Below, piece by piece: positions 1-9,393 of a stretch of DNA of 54,858 nt. Each line of letters starts with the position of its first letter. The first letter of the stretch is position 1. The stretch covers positions 21,668-76,525 of the forward strand of contig MSGS01000029.1 in assembly GCA_001940855.1 (NCBI GenBank), written 5' to 3'. The position numbers were made by a program, and so were the translations under genes. A model generated the notes under the pieces. That model ran no database searches, had not been told where the DNA came from, and worked only from the letters and a program-made list of their open reading frames with translations. The DNA comes from Christensenellaceae bacterium Phil1. Lineage in GTDB: Bacteria; Bacillota; Clostridia; Christensenellales; CAG-138.

Positions 1-213
1 ATCCATATGCAAAACGACGCGGTGAAGGGAAAGGGATACGGAACGCAGGCAGAACGTTTGGCGGTAAAAACCGCCTTTGACGAGTTGGGAATGGCTGCGG
101 TAAACGCAGATACCATCAGGAAAAATACTCGGAGTCAGCATGTGCTGGAAAAGGTAGGCTTTCGCTTTGTAGGAGAAGATGAAGCATTCAAATACTACCG
201 TATCGAGCAGTAA
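1..213 (+). CDS. GNAT-family N-acetyltransferase, C-terminal part (cut by window edge)
   Basis: The reading frame is open from base 1 and ends at TAA 211-213, so this is the last 71 codons of a longer gene. The piece contains the acetyl-CoA-binding pattern KGKGYGTQ followed by a helix, then the usual GNAT ending with N-x-R-S-x-x-V-L-E-K-x-G-F-R. These are hallmarks of GNAT motifs A and B, which transfer an acetyl group from acetyl-CoA to an amine. The acceptor cannot be told from this fragment; the tail resembles RimJ/RimL-like members. An internal ATG at base 7 is not a likely start because it would remove most of the fold. A palindromic element begins right after the stop codon. Confidence 0.75.
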   Translation: MHMQNDAVKGKGYGTQAERLAVKTAFDELGMAAVNADTIRKNTRSQHVLEKVGFRFVGEDEAFKYYRIEQ

Positions 214-280
214 ACTCCAATTTGCCGAACTGATAAAGGGAGCGCTTCTATACACATTTCGGTGTACCGCGCGGGCATCC

Positions 281-403
281 CTTGCCTCTCCCTTTGGGAG
301 AGGTGGTCGAGCGCAGCGAGTGCCTGAAGGGGAGAAGTACCCGGAAAAACATCTTGCCTCTCCCCTTGGGAGAGGTGGCCGAGCGTAGCGAGGACGGAGA
401 GGG
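281..403 (+). repeat. Tandem pair of left palindromic repeats
   Basis: Two similar units start with CTTGCCTCTCCC at 281 and 353. Each folds through CTCTCCC/GGGAGAG and continues into GGTGGYCGAGCG-AGCGAG. The first unit ends with a diverged GTGCCTGAAGGGGAG, the second with GACGGAGAGGG. Copy B at 44236-44286 has one unit, closest to the second. Confidence 0.75.
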
Positions 404-422
404 TAACCAATGACCATACCAA

Positions 423-656
423 GTGGACTTTTATTGCGCTTCGGCCAGACTTGTCATTGAATTGGATGGCTCTCAACATCACGAACCTCAGGGGCTTGCT
501 TATGATGCTGAACGTTCTCAATTCCTGATGTCTCTTGGGTTGGAGGTTTTGCGATTCTCCAACCGGGATATAGACAGAGATTTCCGTAATGTGTGTGAAC
601 AAATTGATCTTATCATTCGAAAAAGGCTGCAAGGCCCTCTCAGTCACCTGCGGTGA
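423..656 (+). pseudogene. DUF559 (Vsr-like) endonuclease, N-terminally truncated
   Basis: The frame opens at a GTG in the sequence read as VDFYC and continues through LVIELDGSQHH and EVLRFSN to a C-terminal helix with CEQIDLIIRKRL. This is the C-terminal two thirds of DUF559, a small PD-(D/E)XK/Vsr-like nuclease domain usually near 110-130 residues. The E-L-D-G-S-Q-H core and the F-Y-C strand are present. The N-terminal half, normally ending in an R-x-I-I-x-x-Y-I-V-type strand, is missing, and no good ribosome site precedes the GTG. The last codons and the TGA lie inside the right palindromic repeat, so the gene and repeat are fused. Probably inactive here. Confidence 0.75.
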
Positions 657-684
657 CAGCTCTCCCAAAGGGAGAGCCAAGGGG
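633..684 (+). repeat. Right palindromic repeat of copy A
   Basis: The unit contains two hairpins, GTCACC/GGTGAC and GCTCTCCC/GGGAGAGC. Its reverse complement matches the left unit at CCCTTGSCTCTCCC-TTGGGAGAG. It also encodes the last residues and stop of the DUF559 frame. A closely matching unit lies at 44326-44377. Confidence 0.7.
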
Positions 685-764
685 CTGCACCCCTTTACAT
701 AGTATGTTGGCATGAGACTGTATCGATACGCTCCATTGACTGTTTTATAAACACCCATCTAAGG

Positions 765-866
765 CTCCTCCGCTTTTTCGCACCGCGCAAAAATCCGTGC
801 GGCGAAGCCGCGCTTCATGGAGCGAAGCTATGCTTCATTTTTCATGCACCGTAAGGTGCGCTTAAT
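765..866. repeat. Cluster of short hairpins, REP-like, no gene
   Basis: Between the element and the tRNA terminator are several small palindromes: GCACCGCGC/GTGCGG, GCGGCGAAGCCGC, a repeated GCTTCAT unit around GGAGCGAAGC, and GCACCGTAAGGTGC. I see no reading frame with a ribosome site. It may be a decayed repeat or processing structures downstream of the tRNA gene. Confidence 0.4.
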
Positions 867-867
867 T

Positions 868-894
868 TGAAAAAAGCACTTCGAATGAAGTGCT
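868..894 (-). terminator. Rho-independent terminator of tRNA-Arg
   Basis: Read on the minus strand, an 8-bp stem AGCACTTC/GAAGTGCT with a 4-base loop is followed by TTTTT. It starts 7 bases after the encoded CCA end of the tRNA. Confidence 0.75.
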
Positions 895-901
895 ATTTTC
901 A

Positions 902-977
902 TGGCGCGCCCAGCAGGATTTGAACCTGCGACCTACCGGTTCGTAGCCGGGCACTCTATCCGCTGAGCTATGGGCGC
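902..977 (-). tRNA. tRNA-Arg (anticodon ACG)
   Basis: The minus strand folds as a full cloverleaf. The 7-bp acceptor is GCGCCCA/TGGGCGC, with discriminator G and an encoded CCA at 904-902. The D arm carries AGCTCAGCGGATAGAGT. The anticodon stem CCGG/CCGG encloses loop CTACGAA, giving anticodon ACG, which after A34-to-I editing reads CGU/CGC/CGA. The T arm carries GGTTCAAATCC. A terminator follows directly. The tRNA stands alone next to repeats. Confidence 0.95.
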
Positions 978-1073
978 ATTGCCGTTCCTTGAACGTGCTT
1001 ATGTATTGTAGCGCAAAGTTCGATGCTTGTCAACAATTATAACCGATTTTGATGCCAAAAAATTTTTTCGGCC

Positions 1074-1102
1074 TTGTGGACGAGAATGCGCTGTGCTATA
1101 CT
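1074..1102 (+). promoter_or_regulatory. Sigma-A-type promoter with extended -10
   Basis: TTGTGG at 1074-1079, a 17-base spacer and TATACT at 1097-1102, preceded by TG one base upstream (TGcTATACT). Predicted start near 1109, giving a leader of about 125 nt before the DUF6198 start codon. Confidence 0.6.
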
Positions 1103-1108
1103 TTGACT

Positions 1109-1233
1109 ACAAAATCGGTTGCGGATTTTTCCGGCGCTTGCCGCTTTTCGCCGCACAGCCTGCTGAATATGCCCGGCATATCGGCGGTTGTGGGGCTTTT
1201 TTTATGGGCCGGAGGAAACGGGCGGAGGTATTT
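1109..1233 (+). promoter_or_regulatory. Attenuator-like leader upstream of DUF6198 gene
   Basis: Bases 1150-1160 (GCCGCACAGCC) pair with 1186-1196 (GGTTGTGGGGC) with one mismatch and one G-T wobble. The loop holds a nested perfect 7-bp hairpin ATATGCC/GGCATAT at 1168-1182. Seven T residues follow at 1197-1203. This is the form of an intrinsic terminator placed between a promoter and the gene, as in riboswitch or attenuation leaders. I recognise no known aptamer in 1109-1149. An alternative is a separate ~95-nt small RNA ended by this terminator. Confidence 0.5.
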
Positions 1234-1917
1234 ATGAAAAGACGGACATTCTATACGGAATTGGCATATATATTGGGGCTTATTGTGCTCGCGTTCAGCG
1301 CGGCACTCATGGAAGCGAGCGACCTTGGGGTATCGATGATAGTTGCGCCGGCGTATTTATTGCATCTCAAGCTGAGCCAAACGTTTGCGTTCTTCACGTT
1401 CGGCATGGCGGAATATACGCTTCAGGCGGCGCTGCTGATAGTGATGGTAATGGTGCTCGGGCGGTTCAGGCTATATTATCTTTTCTCGTTCATAACGGCG
1501 GTGCTGTACGGCCTTTTGCTCGATGGCTCTATGGCGATAGTGGCGCTGCTGGGCATGAGCGGCATGGCGGGGCGCATAACGTGCTTCACAGCGGGGGTAA
1601 TATGCTGCGCGGTGGGCGTATCGCTGCTGTTCCATACATATATCGCGCCGGAGGTATACGAGCTGTTTGTGAAGGAGATTGCTGCCAAATACGGGCGGAA
1701 CATAAACCGCGTAAAGACCGCGTATGACTGCATAAGCTGCCTTATAGCCGTGGGCATGTCGTTCGCTTTTTTCGGCTTAGGCCATTTTGAAGGGGTAAAG
1801 ATAGGCACGGTGCTTTGCGCATTGGTCAACGGCGCGCTGATAGGCTTCTTCTCCGGTGCGTTTGAGGGGAAGTTTGAATTTAAGGATGCAACAAAGCTGA
1901 GAAAATATTTTGAGTAA
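1234..1917 (+). CDS. DUF6198 / YczE-YitT-like membrane protein
   Basis: A 227-residue polytopic membrane protein of unknown function with about six hydrophobic segments. It begins MKRRTFYTELAYILG, and conserved-looking loops include GVSMIVAPAYLLH and the tail GKFEFKDATKLRKYFE. It resembles the DUF6198 branch of the YczE/YitT-like integral membrane proteins; no substrate is established that I know of. The ATG at 1234 is chosen because GGAGG at 1224-1228 lies just upstream. An in-frame ATG at 1204 directly follows the attenuator's T run and has no ribosome site. A bidirectional terminator follows 3 bases after the stop. The attenuator-like leader suggests regulation by a small molecule or by translation. 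Confidence 0.7.
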   Translation: MKRRTFYTELAYILGLIVLAFSAALMEASDLGVSMIVAPAYLLHLKLSQTFAFFTFGMAEYTLQAALLIVMVMVLGRFRLYYLFSFITAVLYGLLLDGSMAIVALLGMSGMAGRITCFTAGVICCAVGVSLLFHTYIAPEVYELFVKEIAAKYGRNINRVKTAYDCISCLIAVGMSFAFFGLGHFEGVKIGTVLCALVNGALIGFFSGAFEGKFEFKDATKLRKYFE

Positions 1918-1920
1918 CTA

Positions 1921-1946
1921 AAAAGCGGGGTATAGGCCCCGCTTTT
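1921..1946. terminator. Bidirectional rho-independent terminator
   Basis: Perfect 10-bp stem AAAAGCGGGG/CCCCGCTTTT with a 6-base loop, between the convergent DUF6198 gene (stop 1917) and the acyltransferase-like gene (end 1958). Confidence 0.85.
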
Positions 1947-1957
1947 GTATGCTTAAA

Positions 1958-2830
1958 TCAGTATTCAACAGGCTCGCTCAGGGGAAGCTCCAGCAGCTCC
2001 GGATTTTCCAGCAGCTTTTTGAACAGGCGAACTGTTTTGGCGTAATAATATCCGTCCGCAATTCGCTCGTCTATCGTAAGGCCAAGATCCACGCTGTCGC
2101 GCATTTCAAACGTGCCGTCCTGATTGAAGAAGGGATTGTTCTTCCTTTCGCCCACCACGCAGAATATGGAGCAGGTGCCCCAGTTGGTCAGGTGGTGATA
2201 ACCGCTCTTCAGCTTTATGGAGCCAAGGTTGGTGAGCAGCGCGGAAGAATAATACGGATCTGAACCGATAAGAAATTCCGGACACCAGCCGTGCTTGTCC
2301 AGCTTGGTTATAAGATACACTAAGAATTTGGACAGGAAGCGCGGCATTTTGTTCAAAATATCCATGCTGTCGCTCGAACGGTCAAGCGCATCGCTGCGGC
2401 AGGAGGATATCTGCTTATAAAGCTTGGCGCGCAGGGAATCGATATTGTCCGTGGGGTCCGAATAAACTATGGCAAGGGCCTCGGCTCCATTGTCACTGAA
2501 CAGCTTTTTTACAACAAATGCCGCGGATATCGCGTGGCGCTGATACACGTTCTTGTTGGCTATGAAGCGATTCATCTTCGGGCGGAGCGTGATGGTCTTG
2601 AGCAGCGCTACCACGATTATGTGGAACATGGTGAAGGGAAAGTCCGTCTCCGTGGCGTTGCGCCTGGCAAGGTATGCGTTTATGTTGGTCAGATCGATGC
2701 GCTCTGAAATATATGCCTCGTTATCGCAGCGGTTGGGATAGATAAGCGGCACTATGAAGTGCATCGGGTCAAGCTCGCGTATGAGACGGCCATCTTTGCG
2801 GTCGCCCCAGCGGCGTTTGGGTTTTTCCAT
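1958..2830 (-). CDS. E2/CAT-like acyltransferase-fold protein with altered catalytic motif
   Basis: A 290-residue protein resembling the catalytic domain of 2-oxoacid dehydrogenase E2 and chloramphenicol acetyltransferases, which move an acyl group from CoA or lipoate. There is no lipoyl domain. The C-terminal segment DERIADGYYYAK (about residues 254-265) sits where E2 has DHRxxDG and CAT has HHxxxDG, so the catalytic histidine is replaced by glutamate. The DG pair is kept. The residue change suggests altered chemistry or a binding role. Start ATG at 2830 has GGAGGA upstream on the minus strand. It stands alone between convergent and divergent genes; the 2-oxoacid dehydrogenase E1 and E3 genes are not nearby. 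Confidence 0.6.
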   Translation of the reverse strand: MEKPKRRWGDRKDGRLIRELDPMHFIVPLIYPNRCDNEAYISERIDLTNINAYLARRNATETDFPFTMFHIIVVALLKTITLRPKMNRFIANKNVYQRHAISAAFVVKKLFSDNGAEALAIVYSDPTDNIDSLRAKLYKQISSCRSDALDRSSDSMDILNKMPRFLSKFLVYLITKLDKHGWCPEFLIGSDPYYSSALLTNLGSIKLKSGYHHLTNWGTCSIFCVVGERKNNPFFNQDGTFEMRDSVDLGLTIDERIADGYYYAKTVRLFKKLLENPELLELPLSEPVEY

Positions 2831-3032
2831 GGTATGAGTCCTCCGGAAATAGAATAAAGAGTATAAAACCTTAACTATAATACCACCTATTTACAATATT
2901 CGCACGGTTTTTTTGAAAAAAGACGAAAATATGGGCATTTTGTCCGCCGCGGCGCGTGTTTTGCTGCCCCTTTTCTTCTTATATTTATTTTACGCTATTG
3001 ATGAAAACGGGGTGAATATGATAAAATAAGGT

Positions 3033-4148
3033 ATGCTTATTGAGCGGCTGAAACTGAATGATTTTCGCAACTATGAATCGCTTCTGCTCCGCCCGGACAG
3101 CGGCCTGAACGTTATCGTCGGCGAGAACGCGCAGGGCAAGACCAACGCGGTGGAAGCTATTTTTTTGTGCGCCTTCGGGCGTTCGCACAGAACGGCGAAG
3201 GACGCGGAGCTGATACGCGCGGGCTTTGCGGGCGGATATGTGGGCATGGACATTCAGGCGAAAAGCGGCAGCCGCACGATAGAGATAAAGCTTAAAAGCG
3301 GCGAACGCAAGCAGATATTCATAGATAAGCTTATGGCAAAGCGCACGGGAGAGCTTATGGGCGCGCTGAACGCGGTAATGTTCTCGCCGGAGGATTTGGA
3401 GCTGGTAAAGGGCGCGCCTGCCGAGCGGCGGCGGTTCATGGACATGGAGCTGAGCCAGCTTAGGCCCGCTTATTATTACACATTGCAGCGCTATAACGCC
3501 GCACTCAGGCAGCGCAACGCCCTGCTGAAGCCGGACGCCAAGGCGGACATGAACGCCGTCAGGCAGCAGCTTTATATTTGGGATGAGCAGCTTAGCAAAA
3601 CGGGTGCGGAAATAATGCGCATGCGGGCGGAATTTGTGCAAAGGCTGGGGCTTATAGCAAGCCGGCTGCACAGGCAGATTTCGGGCGAAAGGGAAGCGCT
3701 GCTGGTGCGCTATGCCCCGGATGTGGACATAGAGCGCATGGGCGGCGGGGACGCGGAGGCCGCGCTGAGCGAGGCGCTGTATAACGGCGCGCTGGACGAT
3801 ATTCGCCGCGGATACACCGGCGCAGGCCCGCACAGGGACGAGCTGGAGCTTAACCTGAACGGCACGAACGTGAGGGTATTCGGAAGCCAGGGCCAGCAGA
3901 GAACGGCCGCGCTGAGCCTGAAGCTGAGCGAGCTGGAGCTTATCAAGGGCGAAACGGGGGAAAGCCCGGTGCTGCTGCTGGACGATGTTTTGAGCGAGCT
4001 GGACGAACCGCGGCAGCGGGCGCTGCTTGAGGCGATGAGCGACTGCCAAACCTTTTTGACCTGCACCACGCTTGAAGGATTAAAGCGAGCGGGGCTGAAG
4101 GGCATAAACGCATGGCGCTGCGCGGCGGGCACGCTTACACGCGAATAG
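3033..4148 (+). CDS. recF: DNA replication and repair protein RecF
   Basis: RecF, 371 residues, an SMC-like ATPase that helps load RecA onto single-stranded gaps. The Walker A motif GENAQGKT lies at residues 30-37, the ABC signature region reads GSQGQQRT near 290, and Walker B is LLLDDVLSELD. Length matches the family (about 360-375). The start at 3033 begins MLIERLKLNDFRNY as expected for RecF, with a weak AAGG just upstream. gyrB follows after 71 bases and gyrA after that, the classical recF-gyrB-gyrA order. dnaA, dnaN and the S4-like yaaA gene that usually precede recF are absent; a divergent acyltransferase-like gene is there instead. Confidence 0.95.
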   Translation: MLIERLKLNDFRNYESLLLRPDSGLNVIVGENAQGKTNAVEAIFLCAFGRSHRTAKDAELIRAGFAGGYVGMDIQAKSGSRTIEIKLKSGERKQIFIDKLMAKRTGELMGALNAVMFSPEDLELVKGAPAERRRFMDMELSQLRPAYYYTLQRYNAALRQRNALLKPDAKADMNAVRQQLYIWDEQLSKTGAEIMRMRAEFVQRLGLIASRLHRQISGEREALLVRYAPDVDIERMGGGDAEAALSEALYNGALDDIRRGYTGAGPHRDELELNLNGTNVRVFGSQGQQRTAALSLKLSELELIKGETGESPVLLLDDVLSELDEPRQRALLEAMSDCQTFLTCTTLEGLKRAGLKGINAWRCAAGTLTRE

Positions 4149-4192
4149 ATGTAAAGCTGAAAATGAAGGATCCGGCCGGATGGCCGATATGA

Positions 4193-6154
<1,962 letters not shown>

Positions 6155-6172
6155 CAGGGGAGGAGATAAGCG

Positions 6173-8623
6173 ATGAACGAAAACGAGATAAGCCGCATAA
6201 GGCCGCTTGATCTGGAAAGCGAAATGAAGAAATCCTTCATTTCCTACGCCATGGCCGTTATTATAAACCGCGCCCTGCCCGACGTTAGGGACGGACTGAA
6301 GCCCGTACACAGGCGCATACTCTATTCAATGGACGAGCAGGGCTTCACGGCCGATAAGCCGTTCCATAAAAGCGCGCGTATTGTGGGCGATGTGCTCGGT
6401 AAATACCATCCGCACGGCGATTCCAGCGTTTACGATGCAATGGTAAGGCTTGCGCAGGATTTTAACAGCCGCTATATGCTCATTGAAGGTCAGGGCAACT
6501 TTGGCAGCGTGGATGGCGACGGCGCGGCCGCAATGAGGTATACCGAAGCCCGAATGTCCAAGCTGGCGGACGAAATGATGGCCGACATAGGCAAAAACAC
6601 GGTCGATTTCATGCCGAACTTCGACGAAACGCTCATGCAGCCCAAGGTGCTGCCCAGCCGCTATCCAAATCTTCTTGTGAACGGCTCCGGCGGCATAGCC
6701 GTAGGCATGGCCACGAACATCCCGCCGCATAATCTGGGCGAAACAATAGATGCATATGTCGCCATGCTCGATAATCCCGAAATAACGGTTGAGGAGCTTA
6801 TGGGATATCTTCCGGGGCCCGACTTCCCTACGGGCGGCATAATAATGGGCAACGCCGGCATACGCCAGGCGTACCGCACGGGCCGCGGCCGCATACTGGT
6901 GCGCGCGCGCGCGGAAATAGAGGAAGCGGGCAACGGCAAAAGCCGCATAGTGGTAACGGAAATACCGTATCAGGTGAACAAGGCAAGGCTGGTTGAAAAA
7001 ATAGCCGAGCTTGTGCATGAAAAACGCATAGAGGGCATAAGCGATCTGCGCGACGCGAGCGACCGCAAGGGCCTTAGGATAATAATCGATCTCAAGCGCG
7101 ACGTTAACGCAAACGTTGTGCTGAATCAGCTTTATAAGCATACCCAGATGCAGGATACGTTCGGGGTGATAATGCTTTGCCTTGTGGACGGCGAACCCAA
7201 GGTGCTTAACCTTAGGGAAATGCTGTATCATTATATGCGCTTCCAGGAGGACGTGGTAACACGCCGCACGCAGTACGACCTTGATAAGGCAAGGGAAAGG
7301 CTGCACATATTGGAAGGCTTGATGATAGCGCTGGACAATATAGACGAGATCGTTGAGCTTATCAAGCGCAGCGCGAACTCGGCGGAGGCTAAGACGGCAT
7401 TGTGCGAACGCTTCGCTCTGAGCGAAAAGCAGGCGCAGGCGATACTGGATATGCGCCTTGCAAGGCTGACCGGACTCGAGCGGGACAAGATAAACGACGA
7501 GCATGCGGAGCTGACCAAGACCGCCGCCTATTATGAAAGCATACTGGCCGACGAAAACAAGCTGCGCGGCATAATACGCGACGAAATACTGGAAGTAAGG
7601 CGCCGCTATGCCGACTCCAGGCGCACGGAGATTGCCCCCGCGTCGGATGACATTGACCTGGACGACATTATTCAGGAAGAGGACATGGCCGTTACCATGA
7701 CGCACCTTGGCTACGTTAAGCGCATAGCTGCCGATTCGTACAAGGCGCAGAACCGCGGCGGCAAGGGCATAATGGCGCAGGCCACGAGGGACGAGGACTT
7801 TGTGGAGCATCTGTTCGTGACGAGCACGCATAATTACATAATGTTCTTCACCAACACGGGCAGGGCGTATAAGATAAAGTGCTACAACATCCCCGAAGCA
7901 TCGCGCACGGCCAAGGGCACGGCGATAGTGAATCTGCTGCAGCTTGCCGGCGGGGAGAAGATAACCGCCGTATTCCCCGTGGATAAGGATACGGAAGGCG
8001 AATACCTTGTGCTTGCCACGAAGGACGGCGTTATAAAGAAAACGCCCATGAGCGACTTTGACAACATCCGCAAGGGCGGCATAATTGCCCAGAACCTTAG
8101 AGATGGGGACGAGCTGATAAGCGTGCTGCTTTCAAAGGGTGATGACGATCTGCTCATAGGCACGCGGGAAGGCAAGTGCGTGCGCTTCAACGAAAGCGAC
8201 GTAAGGTCGATGGGCAGGACGGCTACCGGCGTAAGGGCCATAACACTTGAGGATGGGGACGAAGTGATCGACGTGAACCTCATAGCGCCGGGCATGACGG
8301 TATTGTCCATAACCGAAAAGGGCATGGGCAAGCGCACGGATGAAGAAGAATACCCGCTGCGCCACCGCGGCGGCAAGGGCGTTATAGCCAACGCAATAAC
8401 CGAAAAGACGGGCAAGCTTGCCTGCATGAAGGTTTGCACGGGGGATGAGGACATAATGATGATACGCGACGATGGCACCGTTATCCGTACGCCGGTTGAC
8501 AAGATAAGCGTGTTCTCCCGCAATACGCAGGGCGTAAGGCTGATGAGGGTTGACGAAGGCACGAAGGTTGCAAGCGTTGCGCTCGCCCCGCACGACAAGG
8601 GCGAGGAGACGGAGGAAGAATGA
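6173..8623 (+). CDS. gyrA: DNA gyrase subunit A
   Basis: GyrA, 816 residues, the DNA-cleaving subunit. The catalytic tyrosine is Y123 in [10 protein letters not shown]. The quinolone-resistance region reads [10 protein letters not shown], with the serine and aspartate that correspond to E. coli S83 and D87 both unmodified, so no target-site resistance is visible there. The C-terminal beta-pinwheel has repeated IKRT/VRF-like blades and a GyrA-box QNRGGKG near residue 527, which separates gyrase from topoisomerase IV. An acidic tail ends in EETEEE. GGGAGGAG precedes the ATG by 7 bases. The stop overlaps the start of the next gene by 4 bases (ATGA), so translation is probably coupled. Confidence 0.98.
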   Translation: MNENEISRIRPLDLESEMKKSFISYAMAVIINRALPDVRDGLKPVHRRILYSMDEQGFTADKPFHKSARIVGDVLGKYHPHGDSSVYDAMVRLAQDFNSRYMLIEGQGNFGSVDGDGAAAMRYTEARMSKLADEMMADIGKNTVDFMPNFDETLMQPKVLPSRYPNLLVNGSGGIAVGMATNIPPHNLGETIDAYVAMLDNPEITVEELMGYLPGPDFPTGGIIMGNAGIRQAYRTGRGRILVRARAEIEEAGNGKSRIVVTEIPYQVNKARLVEKIAELVHEKRIEGISDLRDASDRKGLRIIIDLKRDVNANVVLNQLYKHTQMQDTFGVIMLCLVDGEPKVLNLREMLYHYMRFQEDVVTRRTQYDLDKARERLHILEGLMIALDNIDEIVELIKRSANSAEAKTALCERFALSEKQAQAILDMRLARLTGLERDKINDEHAELTKTAAYYESILADENKLRGIIRDEILEVRRRYADSRRTEIAPASDDIDLDDIIQEEDMAVTMTHLGYVKRIAADSYKAQNRGGKGIMAQATRDEDFVEHLFVTSTHNYIMFFTNTGRAYKIKCYNIPEASRTAKGTAIVNLLQLAGGEKITAVFPVDKDTEGEYLVLATKDGVIKKTPMSDFDNIRKGGIIAQNLRDGDELISVLLSKGDDDLLIGTREGKCVRFNESDVRSMGRTATGVRAITLEDGDEVIDVNLIAPGMTVLSITEKGMGKRTDEEEYPLRHRGGKGVIANAITEKTGKLACMKVCTGDEDIMMIRDDGTVIRTPVDKISVFSRNTQGVRLMRVDEGTKVASVALAPHDKGEETEEE

Positions 8624-9393
8624 ACCTTTTTCTCACGATAGCGTTCCTGTTCTTTATTGGCAGCATGGCCGGATGGGGGATAGAGGTGGTGTTCCGCCGC
8701 TTCTTCTCCTCCGCCAATCCTGAGCGCAAATGGATAAATCCGGGGTTCCTTTCGGGACCCTATTTGCCTTTGTACGGGTTCAGCTTGTGCGTACTGTTCC
8801 TGCTTTCGCTGCTGGAACAATATATACCAATCGAGAATACGGCGCTCAGGAAGGCGGCGCTGTTCGCCGTGATGGCGGCGGCGGTAACGCTGGTTGAATA
8901 CATTGCCGGGCTTATTTCAATAAGGCTTCTGCATGTTAAGCTTTGGGATTATTCCAAGCAATGGGGCAATATACAGGGCATAATCTGCCCCAAGTTCACG
9001 CTGGGCTGGGCTATATTGAGCGCGGTATATTATTTCCTTATTCATCCGCGCATTGAAAACGCGCTCGTTTGGCTTTCCAACAACCTTGCGTTCTCGTTCA
9101 TAATAGGGTTTTTCTACGGTGTGTTCGTTATAGATTTGGTGAACGCCACGGCGCTGCTGGTCAAGATAAAGCGCTTTGCGGACGAAAAGCAGATAGTGGT
9201 AAAATACGAGCAGCTGCGCGAGCATATCCGCGTGAACCGCGAAAAGCGGCTTGAGAAGGCTAAGTTCCTTATGAGCATGGGCCCGCAGAGCGCAATGGCA
9301 GAACAGCTGAAGCAATATTATGATAAGTTCCGCGACGAATTGGAGCGCAGCAAAAAGGACGCGCGGAAGACCGACAGGGGAGATGAAAAATAA
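8620..9393 (+). CDS. Putative ABC-transporter type IV membrane protein (CmpB-like)
   Basis: A 257-residue integral membrane protein of the ABC_trans_CmpB / COG4905 type. About six hydrophobic segments fill residues 1-195, with the family-like pieces [24 protein letters not shown] and [14 protein letters not shown]. The C-terminal 60 residues are charged and probably a cytoplasmic coiled coil ([12 protein letters not shown] through [11 protein letters not shown]). Despite the family name no ATPase partner is adjacent, and a transport role is unproven. It overlaps gyrA by ATGA and ends exactly one base before mnmG, so it belongs to the gyrase operon. Its placement between gyrA and mnmG suggests a housekeeping membrane function, but I cannot say which. 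Confidence 0.7.
   Translation: MNLFLTIAFLFFIGSMAGWGIEVVFRRFFSSANPERKWINPGFLSGPYLPLYGFSLCVLFLLSLLEQYIPIENTALRKAALFAVMAAAVTLVEYIAGLISIRLLHVKLWDYSKQWGNIQGIICPKFTLGWAILSAVYYFLIHPRIENALVWLSNNLAFSFIIGFFYGVFVIDLVNATALLVKIKRFADEKQIVVKYEQLREHIRVNREKRLEKAKFLMSMGPQSAMAEQLKQYYDKFRDELERSKKDARKTDRGDEK

Larger units (their letters stand above)
217..764 (+). mobile_element. DUF559-bearing palindromic element, copy A (truncated)
   Basis: This block is homologous to 44172-44455 (copy B). In order it holds a short hairpin near 250-267 (TACACA/GGTGTA), a left palindromic repeat present twice in tandem (281-335 and 353-403), a truncated DUF559 nuclease gene, and a right palindromic repeat at 633-684. The right repeat is an imperfect inverted copy of the left one; both contain a CTCTCCC/GGGAGAG hairpin. 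The shared 3' tail runs to about 764. Copy B lacks the second left repeat and nearly all of the nuclease gene. I see no transposase in the window. Mobility is inferred from the repeated architecture, from the cargo gene and from where copy B sits. Confidence 0.7.

Noticed and set aside
281..403. Direct repeats that might be a CRISPR array
   Set aside because: Only two units, internally palindromic, with an imperfect end and no regular spacers. They belong to the palindromic element, and no cas genes are present.
423..656. Functional restriction-modification nuclease
   Set aside because: The DUF559 frame lacks its N-terminal part and any partner methyltransferase, so it is called a truncated gene.
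1027..1233. N-terminal extension of the DUF6198 gene
   Set aside because: The longer frame would start in the promoter region and run through the attenuator; ATG 1234 has a good ribosome site and a typical family start.
2985..4049. Long antisense frame opposite recF
   Set aside because: It is a shadow of recF with low-complexity, Arg/Leu/His-rich translation and no ribosome site. The same applies to long frames opposite gyrA, gyrB and parts of mnmG.
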